Source: Klebsiella grimontii
Lineage (GTDB): Bacteria; Pseudomonadota; Gammaproteobacteria; Enterobacterales; Enterobacteriaceae
Direction of reading: 5' to 3'
DNA length: 64,000 bases
Assembly: GCF_900200035.1 (NCBI RefSeq)
Contig: NZ_FZTC01000015.1
Span: forward strand, 248,001-312,000
Every line of letters starts with the position of its first letter. Position 1 is the stretch's first letter. The notes beneath the pieces were generated by a model, which saw nothing but the letters and a program-made list of their open reading frames with translations, was not told the DNA's origin and made no database searches. Of this stretch, positions 10,792 to 20,253 are shown piece after piece. Both the position numbers and the translations under genes were made by a program.

Positions 10792-11250
10792 ATGTTAGAT
10801 AAAATTGACCGTAAGCTGCTTTCTTTACTGCAAACCGACTGTACCCTCTCTTTGCAGGCGCTGGCTGATGCCGTTAATCTGACCACCACGCCCTGCTGGA
10901 AGCGCCTGAAGCGTCTGGAAGACGAAGGTATCCTGCGCGGGCGAGTCGCTCTGCTGGATGCGGAAAAGGTCGGACTTGGGCTGACGGCGTTTGTGCTGAT
11001 TAAGACTCAGCACCACAGTAGCGACTGGTATTGCCGCTTCGTCAGCGAGGTCACCCAGATGGCGGAGGTTCTCGGTTTCTGGCGAATGGCGGGGGAGTAT
11101 GACTACCTGCTGCGGGTCCAGGTTGCGGATATGAAAAACTACGATGATTTTTATAAACGCCTGGTAAACAGCGTACCGGGGCTCTCGGATGTCACTTCGA
11201 GTTTTGCCATGGAACAGATAAAATACACGACAGCCTTGCCGATTGATTAA
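10792..11250 (+). CDS. decR: Lrp/AsnC-type cysteine-responsive regulator DecR (YbaO)
   Basis: DNA-binding feast/famine regulator, 152 residues as in E. coli, where it activates cysteine detoxification genes in response to cysteine. N-terminal winged-helix HTH (about 1-60: [45 protein letters not shown]) and C-terminal RAM ligand-binding/oligomerisation domain (about 65-145). It has GAGGTGAG upstream of ATG 10792. Divergent from cdsH with a 115-bp shared intergenic region, so direct control of cdsH is likely. It also lies 42 bases ahead of mdlA. Confidence 0.95.
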   Translation: MLDKIDRKLLSLLQTDCTLSLQALADAVNLTTTPCWKRLKRLEDEGILRGRVALLDAEKVGLGLTAFVLIKTQHHSSDWYCRFVSEVTQMAEVLGFWRMAGEYDYLLRVQVADMKNYDDFYKRLVNSVPGLSDVTSSFAMEQIKYTTALPID

Positions 11251-11292
11251 CGGCATCAGCCGCTACGAATTACACACTCAGGATTTAACTGC

Positions 11293-13065
11293 TTGCGATT
11301 ATTTGCTCAACTTAGCTGGTATTTCCGCCGGGAGTGGCGCCGTTACCTCGGCGCTATTGCTCTGCTGATTGTCATTGCCATCCTGCAACTGGTGCCGCCA
11401 AAGGTGGTGGGCATCGTGGTTGATGGCGTCACAAAACAACATTACACCGCGGAAAAGGTGTGGATGTGGATTGGCCTGCTGGTCGTTATTGCGGTGATGG
11501 TCTATCTGCTGCGCTATGTCTGGCGCGTGCTGCTTTTCGGCGCCTCTTATCAGCTAGCCGTCGAACTGCGTGAGGATTTCTATCGCCAGCTCAGCCGCCA
11601 GCATCCGGCCTTTTACCTGCGCCACCGTACCGGCGATCTGATCGCGCGGGCGACCAACGACGTGGATCGGGTGGTGTTCGCCGCTGGCGAAGGGGTGTTA
11701 ACGCTGGTGGACTCCCTGGTGATGGGCTGCGCGGTGCTGATTGTTATGTCGACGCAAATCAGCTGGCAGTTAACCCTGCTGGCGCTGCTGCCGATGCCGC
11801 TGATGGCGCTGGCGATCAAGCGTAACGGCGATGCATTACATGAGCGTTTTCGCGTCGCTCAGGCGGCGTTCTCCAGCCTCAACGACCGCACCCAGGAGAG
11901 CCTCACCAGCATCCGCATGATCAAAGCCTTTGGTCTCGAAGATCGACAGTCGGCGCTTTTTGCCGCCGATGCCGCGGATACCGGCGCAAAAAATATGCGC
12001 GTGGCGCGCATCGACGCGCGCTTCGACCCGACGATTTATATCGCCATCGGTACTGCTAACCTGCTGGCCATCGGCGGCGGCAGCTGGATGGTGATCCAGG
12101 GCAGCCTGACCCTGGGGCAGCTCACCAGCTTTGTGATGTACCTCGGCCTGATGATTTGGCCGATGCTGGCGCTGGCGTGGATGTTTAACATCGTTGAGCG
12201 CGGTAGCGCGGCCTATGCGCGCATTCGCACCATGCTGGAAGAGGCGCCGGTGGTGAACGACGGCAGCGAGCCGACGCCGGAAGGCCGCGGTACGCTCAGC
12301 GTCGCCGTGCGCGAGTTTATCTATCCGCAGGCGAATAAGGCTTCGCTGGAAAAGGTCAATTTTACGCTACAGCCCGGGCAGATGCTGGGGATTTGCGGGC
12401 CGACCGGCTCCGGCAAGAGCACCATTCTGGCGCTGATTCAGCGCCACTTTGACGTGACTGAAGGCGATATCCGCTTCCATGACGTTCCCCTGACCCGGCT
12501 ACAGCTCGATAGCTGGCGCGCCCGTCTGGCGGTGGTTAATCAGACACCGTTCCTGTTCTCCGATACCGTCGCCAGCAACATCGCCCTTGGTAAACCGGAT
12601 GCTACGCAGGAGCAAATCGAACACGTTGCGCGGCTTGCCAGCGTTCATGAGGATATCCTGCGCCTGCCGCAGGGATATAACACCGAAGTCGGCGAGCGCG
12701 GCGTGATGCTTTCCGGCGGGCAAAAGCAGCGAATTTCCATCGCCCGCGCGCTGCTGCTGGAGGCGGAGATTCTGATCCTTGATGATGCCCTGTCGGCGGT
12801 AGATGGCAGAACGGAGCACCAGATTTTGCATAACCTGCGGCAGTGGGGAGAAGGGCGGACGGTGATCATTAGCGCCCATCGCCTGTCGGCGTTGACCGAG
12901 GCCAGCGAAATTCTGGTGATGCAGCACGGGCACATTGCCCAGCGCGGTCGCCATGAGGCTCTGGCGGCGCAGCCGGGATGGTATCGGGACATGTACCGTT
13001 ATCAGCAGCTGGAAGCGGCGCTGGATGATGCCCCGCAGGAAGATGAGGAGGTCGCCGGTGCGTAG
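11293..13065 (+). CDS. mdlA: ABC-type multidrug exporter half-transporter MdlA
   Basis: Inner-membrane ABC exporter half, 590 residues as in E. coli; probably pairs with MdlB as a heterodimer. The N-terminal half has six transmembrane helices (about residues 15-290) and the C-terminal half is the ATPase domain, with Walker [13 protein letters not shown], signature [14 protein letters not shown] and Walker [14 protein letters not shown]. In the Walker B the catalytic Glu position is Asp (DDA), which suggests a degenerate ATP site as in heterodimeric exporters. The start is TTG, supported by the E. coli start [17 protein letters not shown]. The substrate is unknown. Confidence 0.95.
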   Translation: MRLFAQLSWYFRREWRRYLGAIALLIVIAILQLVPPKVVGIVVDGVTKQHYTAEKVWMWIGLLVVIAVMVYLLRYVWRVLLFGASYQLAVELREDFYRQLSRQHPAFYLRHRTGDLIARATNDVDRVVFAAGEGVLTLVDSLVMGCAVLIVMSTQISWQLTLLALLPMPLMALAIKRNGDALHERFRVAQAAFSSLNDRTQESLTSIRMIKAFGLEDRQSALFAADAADTGAKNMRVARIDARFDPTIYIAIGTANLLAIGGGSWMVIQGSLTLGQLTSFVMYLGLMIWPMLALAWMFNIVERGSAAYARIRTMLEEAPVVNDGSEPTPEGRGTLSVAVREFIYPQANKASLEKVNFTLQPGQMLGICGPTGSGKSTILALIQRHFDVTEGDIRFHDVPLTRLQLDSWRARLAVVNQTPFLFSDTVASNIALGKPDATQEQIEHVARLASVHEDILRLPQGYNTEVGERGVMLSGGQKQRISIARALLLEAEILILDDALSAVDGRTEHQILHNLRQWGEGRTVIISAHRLSALTEASEILVMQHGHIAQRGRHEALAAQPGWYRDMYRYQQLEAALDDAPQEDEEVAGA

Positions 13066-14836
13066 TTTCACTGAACTCTGGCCGACGTTAAAGCGCCTGC
13101 TGGCCTACGGCTCCCCGTGGCGTAAACCGCTGATGATTGCCGTTGCCATCATGTGGGTTGCGGCGGTGGCTGAAGTCAGCGGCCCGCTGCTGATCAGCTA
13201 TTTCATCGACAATATGGTGGCGAAGAACTCGCTGCCGTTGAAACTGGTCTGCGGCCTCGCCGTGGCCTATATCGGCCTGCAACTCCTTGCCGCTGGCCTG
13301 CATTACTGCCAGGCGCTGCTGTTTAATCGCGCGGCGGTCGGCGTGGTGCAGCAGCTGCGCAGCGATGTAATGGATGCCGCGCTGCGCCAGCCGCTCAGCG
13401 AGTTTGATACGCAGCCGGTCGGGCAGCTCATCTCTCGGGTGACCAACGATACCGAAGTCATTCGTGACCTGTACGTGACCGTGGTGGCCACCGTACTGCG
13501 TAGCGCCGCTTTGATTGGCGCGATGCTGGTGGCGATGTTCAGCCTTGACTGGCGGATGGCGCTGGTGGCTATCGCTATTTTCCCGGCGGTGCTGATCGTG
13601 ATGATGATTTATCAGCGCTACAGCACGCCCATCGTCAGGCGGGTCCGCGCCTGGCTGGCGGATATCAACGATGGTTTTAATGAAGTGATTAACGGCATGG
13701 GCGTTATCCAGCAGTTCCGCCAGCAGGCGCGGTTCGGCGAGCGGATGCGCGAGGCCAGCTACGCCCACTATCTGGCGCGTATGCAAACTCTGCGTCTTGA
13801 TGGCTTCCTGCTGCGTCCGCTGCTGAGCCTGTTCTCTTCATTAATTCTCTGCGGCCTGCTGATGCTGTTTGGTTTCAGCAGCAGCGGAACGATCGAAGTC
13901 GGGGTGCTCTACGCCTTTATTAGCTACCTTGGGCGACTGAACGAGCCGCTGATCGAGCTGACCACCCAGCAGTCAATGCTGCAGCAGGCGGTCGTCGCGG
14001 GCGAGCGCGTCTTCGAGCTGATGGATAAACCGCGTCAGGCGTGGGGTGAAGATAGCGAGCCGCTGCGCAGCGGAGCAATTAGCATCGATCATCTCTCTTT
14101 TGCCTACCGCGACGATAGCCTGGTGTTGCAGGATATTAATCTCGATATCCCGTCCCGCAGCTTTGTGGCGCTGGTTGGCCATACCGGGAGCGGTAAAAGC
14201 ACCCTGGCCAGCCTGATGATGGGCTACTACCCGTTAACTCAGGGAGAGATTCGCATCGATGGTCGTCCGCTTTCTTCCTTAAGCCACAGCGCGCTGCGTC
14301 AGGGGATTGCGATGGTGCAGCAGGATCCGGTGGTGCTGGCTGATACCTTCTATGCCAACGTTACTCTCGGTCGCGACATCAGCGAAGAGCAGGTCTGGGA
14401 GGCGCTGGAAGCGGTCCAGCTGGCAGATCTGGCCCGTGAAATGGAAAACGGGATTTATACGCAGTTGGGCGAGCAGGGGAATAACCTCTCCGTTGGCCAG
14501 AAACAGCTGCTGGCGCTGGCGCGGGTACTGGTCGATACGCCGCAGGTGCTGATTCTTGATGAGGCGACGGCCAATATTGATTCCGGTACCGAGCAGGCGA
14601 TTCAGCAGGCTCTGGCCCGGGTGCGCGAGCACACGACGCTGGTGGTGATTGCGCATCGCCTATCGACCATCGTCGAGGCCGATACGATCCTGGTGCTGCA
14701 CCGCGGTCAGGCCGTAGAGCGCGGAAACCATCAGCAGCTGCTGGCGGCCAAAGGCCGCTACTGGCAGATGTATCAGCTGCAGCTGGTTGGCGAAGAGCTG
14801 GCGGCCAGCACGCAGGAAGAGTCGCTGATCGCCTGA
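13058..14836 (+). CDS. mdlB: ABC-type multidrug exporter half-transporter MdlB
   Basis: Partner of MdlA, 592 residues (E. coli 593). Six N-terminal membrane helices are followed by an ATPase domain with Walker [11 protein letters not shown], an altered signature [15 protein letters not shown] (usual LSGGQ) and canonical Walker [11 protein letters not shown], so this subunit carries the intact catalytic Glu that MdlA lacks. The start is GTG 13058, overlapping the last 8 bases of mdlA, which implies translational coupling; the longer open frame from 12935 is an out-of-frame reading of mdlA. It ends at the NtrC-type sites for glnK, with a terminator 140 bases further on. Confidence 0.95.
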   Translation: MRSFTELWPTLKRLLAYGSPWRKPLMIAVAIMWVAAVAEVSGPLLISYFIDNMVAKNSLPLKLVCGLAVAYIGLQLLAAGLHYCQALLFNRAAVGVVQQLRSDVMDAALRQPLSEFDTQPVGQLISRVTNDTEVIRDLYVTVVATVLRSAALIGAMLVAMFSLDWRMALVAIAIFPAVLIVMMIYQRYSTPIVRRVRAWLADINDGFNEVINGMGVIQQFRQQARFGERMREASYAHYLARMQTLRLDGFLLRPLLSLFSSLILCGLLMLFGFSSSGTIEVGVLYAFISYLGRLNEPLIELTTQQSMLQQAVVAGERVFELMDKPRQAWGEDSEPLRSGAISIDHLSFAYRDDSLVLQDINLDIPSRSFVALVGHTGSGKSTLASLMMGYYPLTQGEIRIDGRPLSSLSHSALRQGIAMVQQDPVVLADTFYANVTLGRDISEEQVWEALEAVQLADLAREMENGIYTQLGEQGNNLSVGQKQLLALARVLVDTPQVLILDEATANIDSGTEQAIQQALARVREHTTLVVIAHRLSTIVEADTILVLHRGQAVERGNHQQLLAAKGRYWQMYQLQLVGEELAASTQEESLIA

Positions 14837-14915
14837 TGCACCATAATCAGGCAGTCGCGATCCCGCGGCCTGAGGTGGTGCAAAAAAGTCACATATCGCG
14901 CACTGAAATGGTGCG
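14837..14915 (+). promoter_or_regulatory. Two NtrC-like enhancer sites upstream of glnK
   Basis: Site 1 (14837-14853, TGCACCATAATCAGGCA) starts directly after the mdlB stop. Site 2 (14899-14915, CGCACTGAAATGGTGCG) matches the NtrC consensus TGCAC-N7-GTGCA except at its end bases. They lie about 190 and 130 bases upstream of the predicted glnK start point, as expected for a sigma54 enhancer. Confidence 0.8.
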
Positions 14916-14976
14916 GTTTTAGCCGAAAGAGCCAGTTTGCCGCTTCGTTTCCGGCGAATTCTTCACCTTCTCCCTC

Positions 14977-15003
14977 AAAAAGGGCCGCCTGGCGGTCCTT
15001 TTT
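14977..15003 (+). terminator. Intrinsic terminator of mdlAB, inside the glnK control region
   Basis: AAAAAGGGCCGCC pairs with GGCGGTCCTTTTT (one G-U) and ends in five Ts. It stops mdlAB transcripts between the NtrC enhancer and the sigma54 promoter. Confidence 0.85.
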
Positions 15004-15009
15004 CATTTC

Positions 15010-15025
15010 TGGCATAGCCCTTGCT
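15010..15025 (+). promoter_or_regulatory. Sigma54 promoter of glnK-amtB
   Basis: TGGCATAGCCCTTGCT carries the GG (-24) and GC (-12) pairs with exactly 10 bases between them, close to the consensus TGGCAC-N5-TTGC. The predicted start point is near 15036, about 45 bases before the glnK ATG. Confidence 0.88.
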
Positions 15026-15079
15026 TTAGTAGATACGTGTTAGCTGCGGCCATTACCGAATTCTGACTGGAGGGGACTT

Positions 15080-15418
15080 ATGAAGCTGGTTACCGTGGTA
15101 ATCAAACCATTCAAACTGGAAGATGTGCGTGAAGCATTATCTTCAATGGGTATTCAGGGCCTGACGGTCACTGAAGTTAAAGGGTTCGGCCGTCAGAAAG
15201 GCCACGCGGAGCTCTATCGCGGCGCCGAATACAGCGTCAATTTTCTACCGAAAGTGAAGATTGATGTCGCGATTGCCGACGATCAGCTGGACGAAGTCGT
15301 CGATGTCATCAGTAAAGCGGCGTACACCGGAAAGATTGGCGACGGCAAAATCTTTGTCGCCGAGCTGCAGCGCGTGATTCGCATCCGTACCGGCGAATCT
15401 GACGAAGCGGCACTGTAA
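15080..15418 (+). CDS. glnK: PII nitrogen regulatory protein GlnK
   Basis: Trimeric PII signal protein that senses 2-oxoglutarate and ATP/ADP and blocks AmtB when nitrogen is plentiful. The 112-residue length equals E. coli. The T-loop RGAEYSVNFLPK contains Tyr51, the site uridylylated by GlnD; the B-loop is YTGKIGDGKIF (about 82-92). Preceded by AGGGGACTT ribosome-binding sequence, a sigma54 promoter and NtrC-like sites, so it should be induced under nitrogen limitation. amtB begins 33 bases downstream, the conserved glnK-amtB pair. Confidence 0.98.
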   Translation: MKLVTVVIKPFKLEDVREALSSMGIQGLTVTEVKGFGRQKGHAELYRGAEYSVNFLPKVKIDVAIADDQLDEVVDVISKAAYTGKIGDGKIFVAELQRVIRIRTGESDEAAL

Positions 15419-15451
15419 CTTTCAGACCACACAGTGATGGGGAACGAAACA

Positions 15452-16738
15452 ATGAAGATAGCAACAATGAAAACAGGTCTGGGGGCGTTGGCTCTTCTTC
15501 CGGGACTGGCGATGGCCGCACCGGCGGTAGCGGATAAAGCCGACAACGCTTTTATGATGATTTGCACCGCGCTGGTGCTGTTTATGTCGATTCCTGGCAT
15601 CGCGCTGTTCTACGGCGGGCTGATCCGCGGTAAAAACGTTCTCTCCATGCTGACTCAGGTGATCGTGACTTTTGCGCTGGTCTGCGTGCTGTGGGTGGTT
15701 TATGGCTACACGCTGGCCTTCGGCGCTGGCGGCAGCTTCTTCGGCAACTTCGACTGGGTACTGCTGAAAAACATTGAACTGAAAGCCCTGATGGGAAGCT
15801 TCTATCAGTACATCCACGTTGCCTTCCAGGGCTCCTTCGCCTGTATTACCGTTGGTCTGATCGTCGGTGCGCTGGCGGAACGCATTCGCTTCTCGGCGGT
15901 ACTGATTTTCGTCGTGGTATGGATGACGCTCTCTTATGTGCCGATTGCGCACATGGTATGGGGCGGCGGTCTGTTGGCCACGCACGGCGCGCTTGATTTC
16001 GCCGGCGGTACGGTGGTTCACATCAACGCCGCGGTAGCGGGGCTGGTGGGTGCCTATATGATGGGCAAACGCGTTGGCTTTGGTAAAGAAGCGTTCAAAC
16101 CGCATAACCTGCCGATGGTATTCACCGGCACCGCGATCCTCTACGTTGGCTGGTTCGGCTTTAACGCCGGTTCAGCCAGCGCGGCGAACGAAATTGCCGG
16201 TCTGGCGTTCGTTAATACCGTGGTGGCAACGGCGGCAGCTATTCTGGCGTGGACCTTCGGCGAGTGGGCAACCCGCGGTAAACCATCTCTGCTGGGCGCC
16301 TGTTCAGGTGCGATTGCCGGGCTGGTCGGCATCACTCCGGCGTGCGGCTACATCGGCGTCGGCGGCTCTCTGATTGTCGGTATCGCTGCGGGCCTGGCGG
16401 GACTGTGGGGCGTCACCGTACTGAAACGCTGGCTGCGCGTTGATGACCCATGCGATGTGTTTGGCGTCCACGGCGTCTGCGGTATCGTAGGCTGCATCCT
16501 GACCGGTATCTTCGCCGCGACGTCTCTGGGCGGCGTCGGTTACGCGGAAGGCGTCACCATGGGCCATCAGGTTCTGGTACAGCTGGAAAGCATCGGTATC
16601 ACCATCGTCTGGTCCGGCGTCGTCGCCTTCATTGGTTACAAAGTTGCCGATATGACCGTTGGCCTGCGCGTACCGGAAGATCAAGAGCGTGAAGGGCTGG
16701 ACGTAAACAGCCACGGCGAAAACGCCTACAACGCCTGA
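15452..16738 (+). CDS. amtB: Ammonium transporter AmtB
   Basis: Trimeric inner-membrane ammonium channel, 428 residues as in E. coli. A cleavable signal peptide (residues 1-22, ending AMAA) is followed by 11 transmembrane helices. The twin-histidine pore is represented by His in IHVAFQGSFA and in VFGVHGVCG, and the C-terminal GlnK-binding tail ends HGENAYNA. The frame extends six codons upstream, but MKIATMKTG matches the family start and has GGGGAACG before it. Cotranscribed with glnK and followed by a strong terminator. Confidence 0.97.
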   Translation: MKIATMKTGLGALALLPGLAMAAPAVADKADNAFMMICTALVLFMSIPGIALFYGGLIRGKNVLSMLTQVIVTFALVCVLWVVYGYTLAFGAGGSFFGNFDWVLLKNIELKALMGSFYQYIHVAFQGSFACITVGLIVGALAERIRFSAVLIFVVVWMTLSYVPIAHMVWGGGLLATHGALDFAGGTVVHINAAVAGLVGAYMMGKRVGFGKEAFKPHNLPMVFTGTAILYVGWFGFNAGSASAANEIAGLAFVNTVVATAAAILAWTFGEWATRGKPSLLGACSGAIAGLVGITPACGYIGVGGSLIVGIAAGLAGLWGVTVLKRWLRVDDPCDVFGVHGVCGIVGCILTGIFAATSLGGVGYAEGVTMGHQVLVQLESIGITIVWSGVVAFIGYKVADMTVGLRVPEDQEREGLDVNSHGENAYNA

Positions 16739-16761
16739 TTAATCGTTATCTTTAATCGACA

Positions 16762-16786
16762 AAAAGCGGAGCCTGGCTCCGCTTTT
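16762..16786. terminator. Bidirectional terminator after glnK-amtB
   Basis: AAAAGCGGAGCC and GGCTCCGCTTTT form a perfect 12-bp stem with a single-base centre and T-runs in both directions, between amtB and the convergent DUF554 gene whose stop is at 16793. Confidence 0.9.
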
Positions 16787-16792
16787 CTATGG

Positions 16793-17533
16793 TTAGCTAA
16801 TCGACTGGATCCACGGCAATAGCGTTGAGACCCACAGCCATGAGAGAGGCATGACGATGATCAGTCCCGGAAGTAGATTCGCTACCGGGAAGGATTTAAT
16901 ACCGCAGATCCGCAATCCCGTCACAAACATAATAAAACCGCCAAGCCCGGAGAAATCAGCAACCATTTCTGGCGTTAGCATTGGCATGATTGATTGCCCG
17001 ATGAACAGCAGAATCATCTGGACGATAAATTGCGGGATCGCGATAGTCGCGACCGAAAGGCCAAGCAGGGTGGCAAAAATACCGGCGGTCAGGATATCGA
17101 GGAATGATTTGGTTAACAGGATGGATATGTCTCCGGTTATCCCTTCCTGCATGGCGCCAAATATGCCCGTTCCCGAGGCCACGAACAGCACCAGAATCCC
17201 CACGAATTTATCGAGATACTCCTCTTGTGATAATGTGCTGCCGCTTTTTTGCGGGGCAATTTTATCGATAATAAAACGTAATTTAGATGCGCCGCGGCCA
17301 ATATTTTTCTCGATAGAAAATATTTCACCGATAATAGCGCCGAAGAGTAATGACGCGACGACTACGGGCAGCGCGTGTAATTTAATGATGACCGTTATTC
17401 CCATTCCCATGGAGGCCGCACCAAAAGTCAGAGGTAGCGCAGTACGGAATTTTTCACTTAAGCGATCGCCAATTAAGCCGCCGACGATCCCGCCGATAAG
17501 CGTTGAAGTGGAGTTAATGATTGGCCCAATCAT
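16793..17533 (-). CDS. DUF554 (YqgA/YdfK-like) integral membrane protein
   Basis: Integral membrane protein of 246 residues with about six or seven hydrophobic segments and little soluble sequence. It begins MIGPIINSTSTLIGGIVGGLIG, typical of DUF554, and continues with the small-residue helices seen in that family. Function is unknown; some relatives are annotated as possible transporters. It lies 109 bases downstream of the UbiD-type decarboxylase on the same strand, so the two are probably cotranscribed, and it could move the aromatic acid or its product. That role is only inference from context. No signal of disruption. Confidence 0.85.
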   Translation of the reverse strand: MIGPIINSTSTLIGGIVGGLIGDRLSEKFRTALPLTFGAASMGMGITVIIKLHALPVVVASLLFGAIIGEIFSIEKNIGRGASKLRFIIDKIAPQKSGSTLSQEEYLDKFVGILVLFVASGTGIFGAMQEGITGDISILLTKSFLDILTAGIFATLLGLSVATIAIPQFIVQMILLFIGQSIMPMLTPEMVADFSGLGGFIMFVTGLRICGIKSFPVANLLPGLIIVMPLSWLWVSTLLPWIQSIS

Positions 17534-17642
17534 TGTTTTACCTTATTGATATTTTCAAAGTATCTATTTTTGTTATGAGTCCACGAACGGACCCGCTATT
17601 CGGCGGGCTCTGCGGATAATGAGCCACACCGATAGTGAACGG

Positions 17643-19127
17643 CTATTTTTTGAAGCCCGGAATGAAACGATCAACATCCACCTCAAGGAATTTGCTGCGC
17701 TGAAAATTCGCTTTCAGGTTCCATGGAACGGTGCAGTCAAAAATCGTTTTACAGGCAATCCCGTGGCCGAGTATTGATGGGCTGAATGCGGGATCGGATG
17801 ACGGATCGAGCGGATGGCAGCGTACACCCGGTATAAAGATAGTACTGACATCCCCCTGGTAGCGCGTTGTCATCGCCCACATCACATCGTTAATATCAAA
17901 AACATCAACATCCTCATCAATCAACATGACATGTTTCAATTCTGAGAAAGCCGAAAACGCGAGAAGCGCGGCCTGGCGCTGCCTGCCCTCATCCGCTGGC
18001 GTGCGTTTTTTAACCTGTAGCACGGCCAGATATTTGCCTGTGCCCGGCGATGGGCAATGCACGTTCTGAACGAAACCAGGCAATGCCTTTTCAACCATTT
18101 GCAAGATACTGGCTTCTGTTGGGATCCCGGCCAGATTGGTGTGCTCATCGCTTGCTCCAATACAGGTTTGCAGGATTGGATGGCGGCGGTGAGTAATAGC
18201 TTTAACTTTGATTACCGGAACCTGAGCCTGAGCGCTACCGGTGTAGCCTGGAAACTCCGGCATAGCCTTACCGGTATCGGTGTTCTGATCTTCACGCACT
18301 CTCACGTTCGGTAAGAGCTCGCCTTCGATAACGACTTCAGCGTTAGCGATAGCAAGCGCATTAACGCTCACGCACTCGGTAAGCTCTACAGGCTGGTTGC
18401 GCAAACTACCGGCAATTGACAGTTCGTCAAAACCTAAAGGCGTTGTCGGGGGCTCGAAGCAGGCGCCGATCTCAATTGCCGGATCGACGCCAATACTGAT
18501 AGAGATAGGCAGCGCTTTTCCGGCGGCTTCGGCTTTCTGGCGGAAAGTATCAAGGTGGCGGCCTGGAACAAAATACATTGATATTTCATCTTTACTCTGG
18601 ACGCATAAACGATGAATGGTGACGTCACGTTCACCGGTTTGCGGGTCGGCGGCGTAGCACATACCGAGAGTAAAGTAGGGGCCGGCATCTTCCGGAGTAT
18701 TGGTGGGCGCAGGCAATATTTTCAGGATATCGAAATCAGGATCGGTCGCCAGGTGAACGACTTCCTGACACGCGGCCTTGTCGCGTGGGATGACTATCGG
18801 CGCAATAGGGTTGTCAACGGAGTCTTTTAGCATAAACGCCAGGTTTTCAGGCGTGGTGCCAAACAGGTGGGCGACGCGCTTGCGTGAGCAAAGTAGACCG
18901 ATGAGCACCTTTACGTCGTCGTACCCTTTGATTTTGTTAAAAATCATGGCCGGGCCCACGCGAGTAGGGCGCTGGACGGTGCCGTGCGCCCCGACGTAGC
19001 GGTATACGCCAGATAATTCGGCAATAGGATCAACAGGTTCATCGGTATAGATCAATTCATCATCGTAATGGCTTAATACAGCCAATGCGGAGCGCAGATC
19101 CGTCACTTTTGGTTGTTCCATGGGCAT
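17643..19127 (-). CDS. UbiD-family (de)carboxylase, AroY/gallate decarboxylase-like
   Basis: Predicted prenylated-FMN-dependent aromatic acid decarboxylase of 494 residues. It is full length and strongly resembles Klebsiella AroY (protocatechuate decarboxylase) and LpdC-type gallate decarboxylases: shared segments include VDPIAELSGVYRYVGAHGTV near the N terminus, DVTIHRLCVQ (Arg173, probable prFMN-site Arg), MPEFPGY (Glu291, probable catalytic-site Glu), HTNLAGIPTEASI and GIACKTIFDCTVPW near the C terminus. The ATG has AAAAAGGAGAG upstream. No UbiX/PadB flavin prenyltransferase or small D subunit is nearby, so cofactor must come from elsewhere in the genome. Divergent from a LysR gene, which probably controls it. 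The substrate (protocatechuate, gallate or another phenolic acid) cannot be fixed from sequence. Confidence 0.88.
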   Translation of the reverse strand: MPMEQPKVTDLRSALAVLSHYDDELIYTDEPVDPIAELSGVYRYVGAHGTVQRPTRVGPAMIFNKIKGYDDVKVLIGLLCSRKRVAHLFGTTPENLAFMLKDSVDNPIAPIVIPRDKAACQEVVHLATDPDFDILKILPAPTNTPEDAGPYFTLGMCYAADPQTGERDVTIHRLCVQSKDEISMYFVPGRHLDTFRQKAEAAGKALPISISIGVDPAIEIGACFEPPTTPLGFDELSIAGSLRNQPVELTECVSVNALAIANAEVVIEGELLPNVRVREDQNTDTGKAMPEFPGYTGSAQAQVPVIKVKAITHRRHPILQTCIGASDEHTNLAGIPTEASILQMVEKALPGFVQNVHCPSPGTGKYLAVLQVKKRTPADEGRQRQAALLAFSAFSELKHVMLIDEDVDVFDINDVMWAMTTRYQGDVSTIFIPGVRCHPLDPSSDPAFSPSILGHGIACKTIFDCTVPWNLKANFQRSKFLEVDVDRFIPGFKK

Positions 19128-19297
19128 TGAACTCTCCTTTTTATTTCATTAAACGATGACCCGATGGGCATATAGCGCCGACCCTGATTTTTAATCATCG
19201 CGATGGGGTTAATTTTCGATAAATACAAATAAGAGTCCAATAACATTGCCCCGGATTTTAATAAGGATTTATTATTAGCGTCTTCCTGGAGGTCGTT
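19128..19297. promoter_or_regulatory. Shared control region of the UbiD-type gene and lysR
   Basis: A 170-base AT-rich divergent intergenic region. A weak TAATAA-N7-TTATTA dyad lies at 19259-19277, just ahead of the lysR ribosome-binding site (CTGGAGG), and would fit autoregulation, but no clear T-N11-A LysR box was pinned down. Confidence 0.4.
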
Positions 19298-20239
19298 ATG
19301 GATTATCGGCAATTACATGCTTTTGTGGTACTGGCGCAAGAGCTGCATTTCGGACGGGCGGCGCAGAGGCTTAACGTTACCCAGCCTGCGCTCACGCAGC
19401 AGATTAAAAACCTTGAGAATACGTTGGGCCTGATGCTGTTTGTTCGCGATCGGCGCAATGTTTCATTGACCACAGAGGGGCTATTTTTGATTGACGAGGC
19501 GCGAGTTATTCTTGGTCACTGCGATAAGTTCCTCGAAAATGTAAACAGCCTGCGTCTGGGGTATAAAGGACAGTTAAAAGTCGGCTATGTTGGGTCATCT
19601 ATTCTCGATCCGGCATTGACATTGTTAATAAAAAACTATCGGCATAAAAAATCAGAGACCGATTTGATAATAGAAGAACATAACGCTCATAATTTATTAA
19701 CATTGTTACTGGATAAACGGATCGATCTGGCTTTTGTTCGTTCGCCAATACCGCAATATGAACAGCTGGAATATATGAATATTGCCACGCGTTCGCTTAT
19801 TGCCGTCCTGCCGCGTAACCATGAACTGGGTAACCGGCGGAAAATCTCCCTGGCGTTACTGGCGAAAGAACAATTTTTTATGCAAAAGGACCCTTACGGC
19901 GTGGGCCTCGGCTGGTCGGCAATTAACGCCTGCCAGCAGGCCGGGTTTACCCCGCAGAAAATTCAGTATACCCGTGATGTATCGGTGGCTATTGGCCTGG
20001 TTTCAATGGGAATGGGTGTTGCTCTGGTGCCAGAAACGCAGAGTTCGATGCTGATGTCCGATGTAAGCTACTGCCTGCTGGAGGAAACATTTGCCACTAC
20101 CACGCTCACTCTGTGCTGGCGGCGGCATACTAAAAATAATATCCTGCGCGATTTTATAAACTACACCCGGGAGCTCACCGACCGTCAGCACCACAGGGCG
20201 ACTCAAAGCGTGGCAGCCCAACGGTCTGACGATCTTTGA
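19298..20239 (+). CDS. LysR-type transcriptional regulator
   Basis: DNA-binding regulator of 313 residues. N-terminal winged HTH (residues 1-60: MDYRQLHAFVVLAQELHFGRAAQRLNVTQPALTQQIKNLE) and C-terminal periplasmic-binding-like effector domain (about 90-290, starting GQLKVGYVGSS). The HTH and effector region resemble the BenM/CatM-type branch that senses aromatic acids, which fits the divergent UbiD-type decarboxylase. Target and inducer are inferred from position. Its stop lies 14 bases from the end of convergent tesB. Confidence 0.88.
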   Translation: MDYRQLHAFVVLAQELHFGRAAQRLNVTQPALTQQIKNLENTLGLMLFVRDRRNVSLTTEGLFLIDEARVILGHCDKFLENVNSLRLGYKGQLKVGYVGSSILDPALTLLIKNYRHKKSETDLIIEEHNAHNLLTLLLDKRIDLAFVRSPIPQYEQLEYMNIATRSLIAVLPRNHELGNRRKISLALLAKEQFFMQKDPYGVGLGWSAINACQQAGFTPQKIQYTRDVSVAIGLVSMGMGVALVPETQSSMLMSDVSYCLLEETFATTTLTLCWRRHTKNNILRDFINYTRELTDRQHHRATQSVAAQRSDDL

Positions 20240-20253
20240 ACGAACGGAAGCGT

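Noticed and set aside
19259..19277. TAATAA-N7-TTATTA dyad as definite LysR operator
   Set aside because: AT-only arms arise easily by chance in this region; no T-N11-A box was firm.
16793..20239. Genomic island or integrative element at the UbiD segment
   Set aside because: No integrase, tRNA or direct-repeat ends; only an insertion relative to E. coli gene order is supported.
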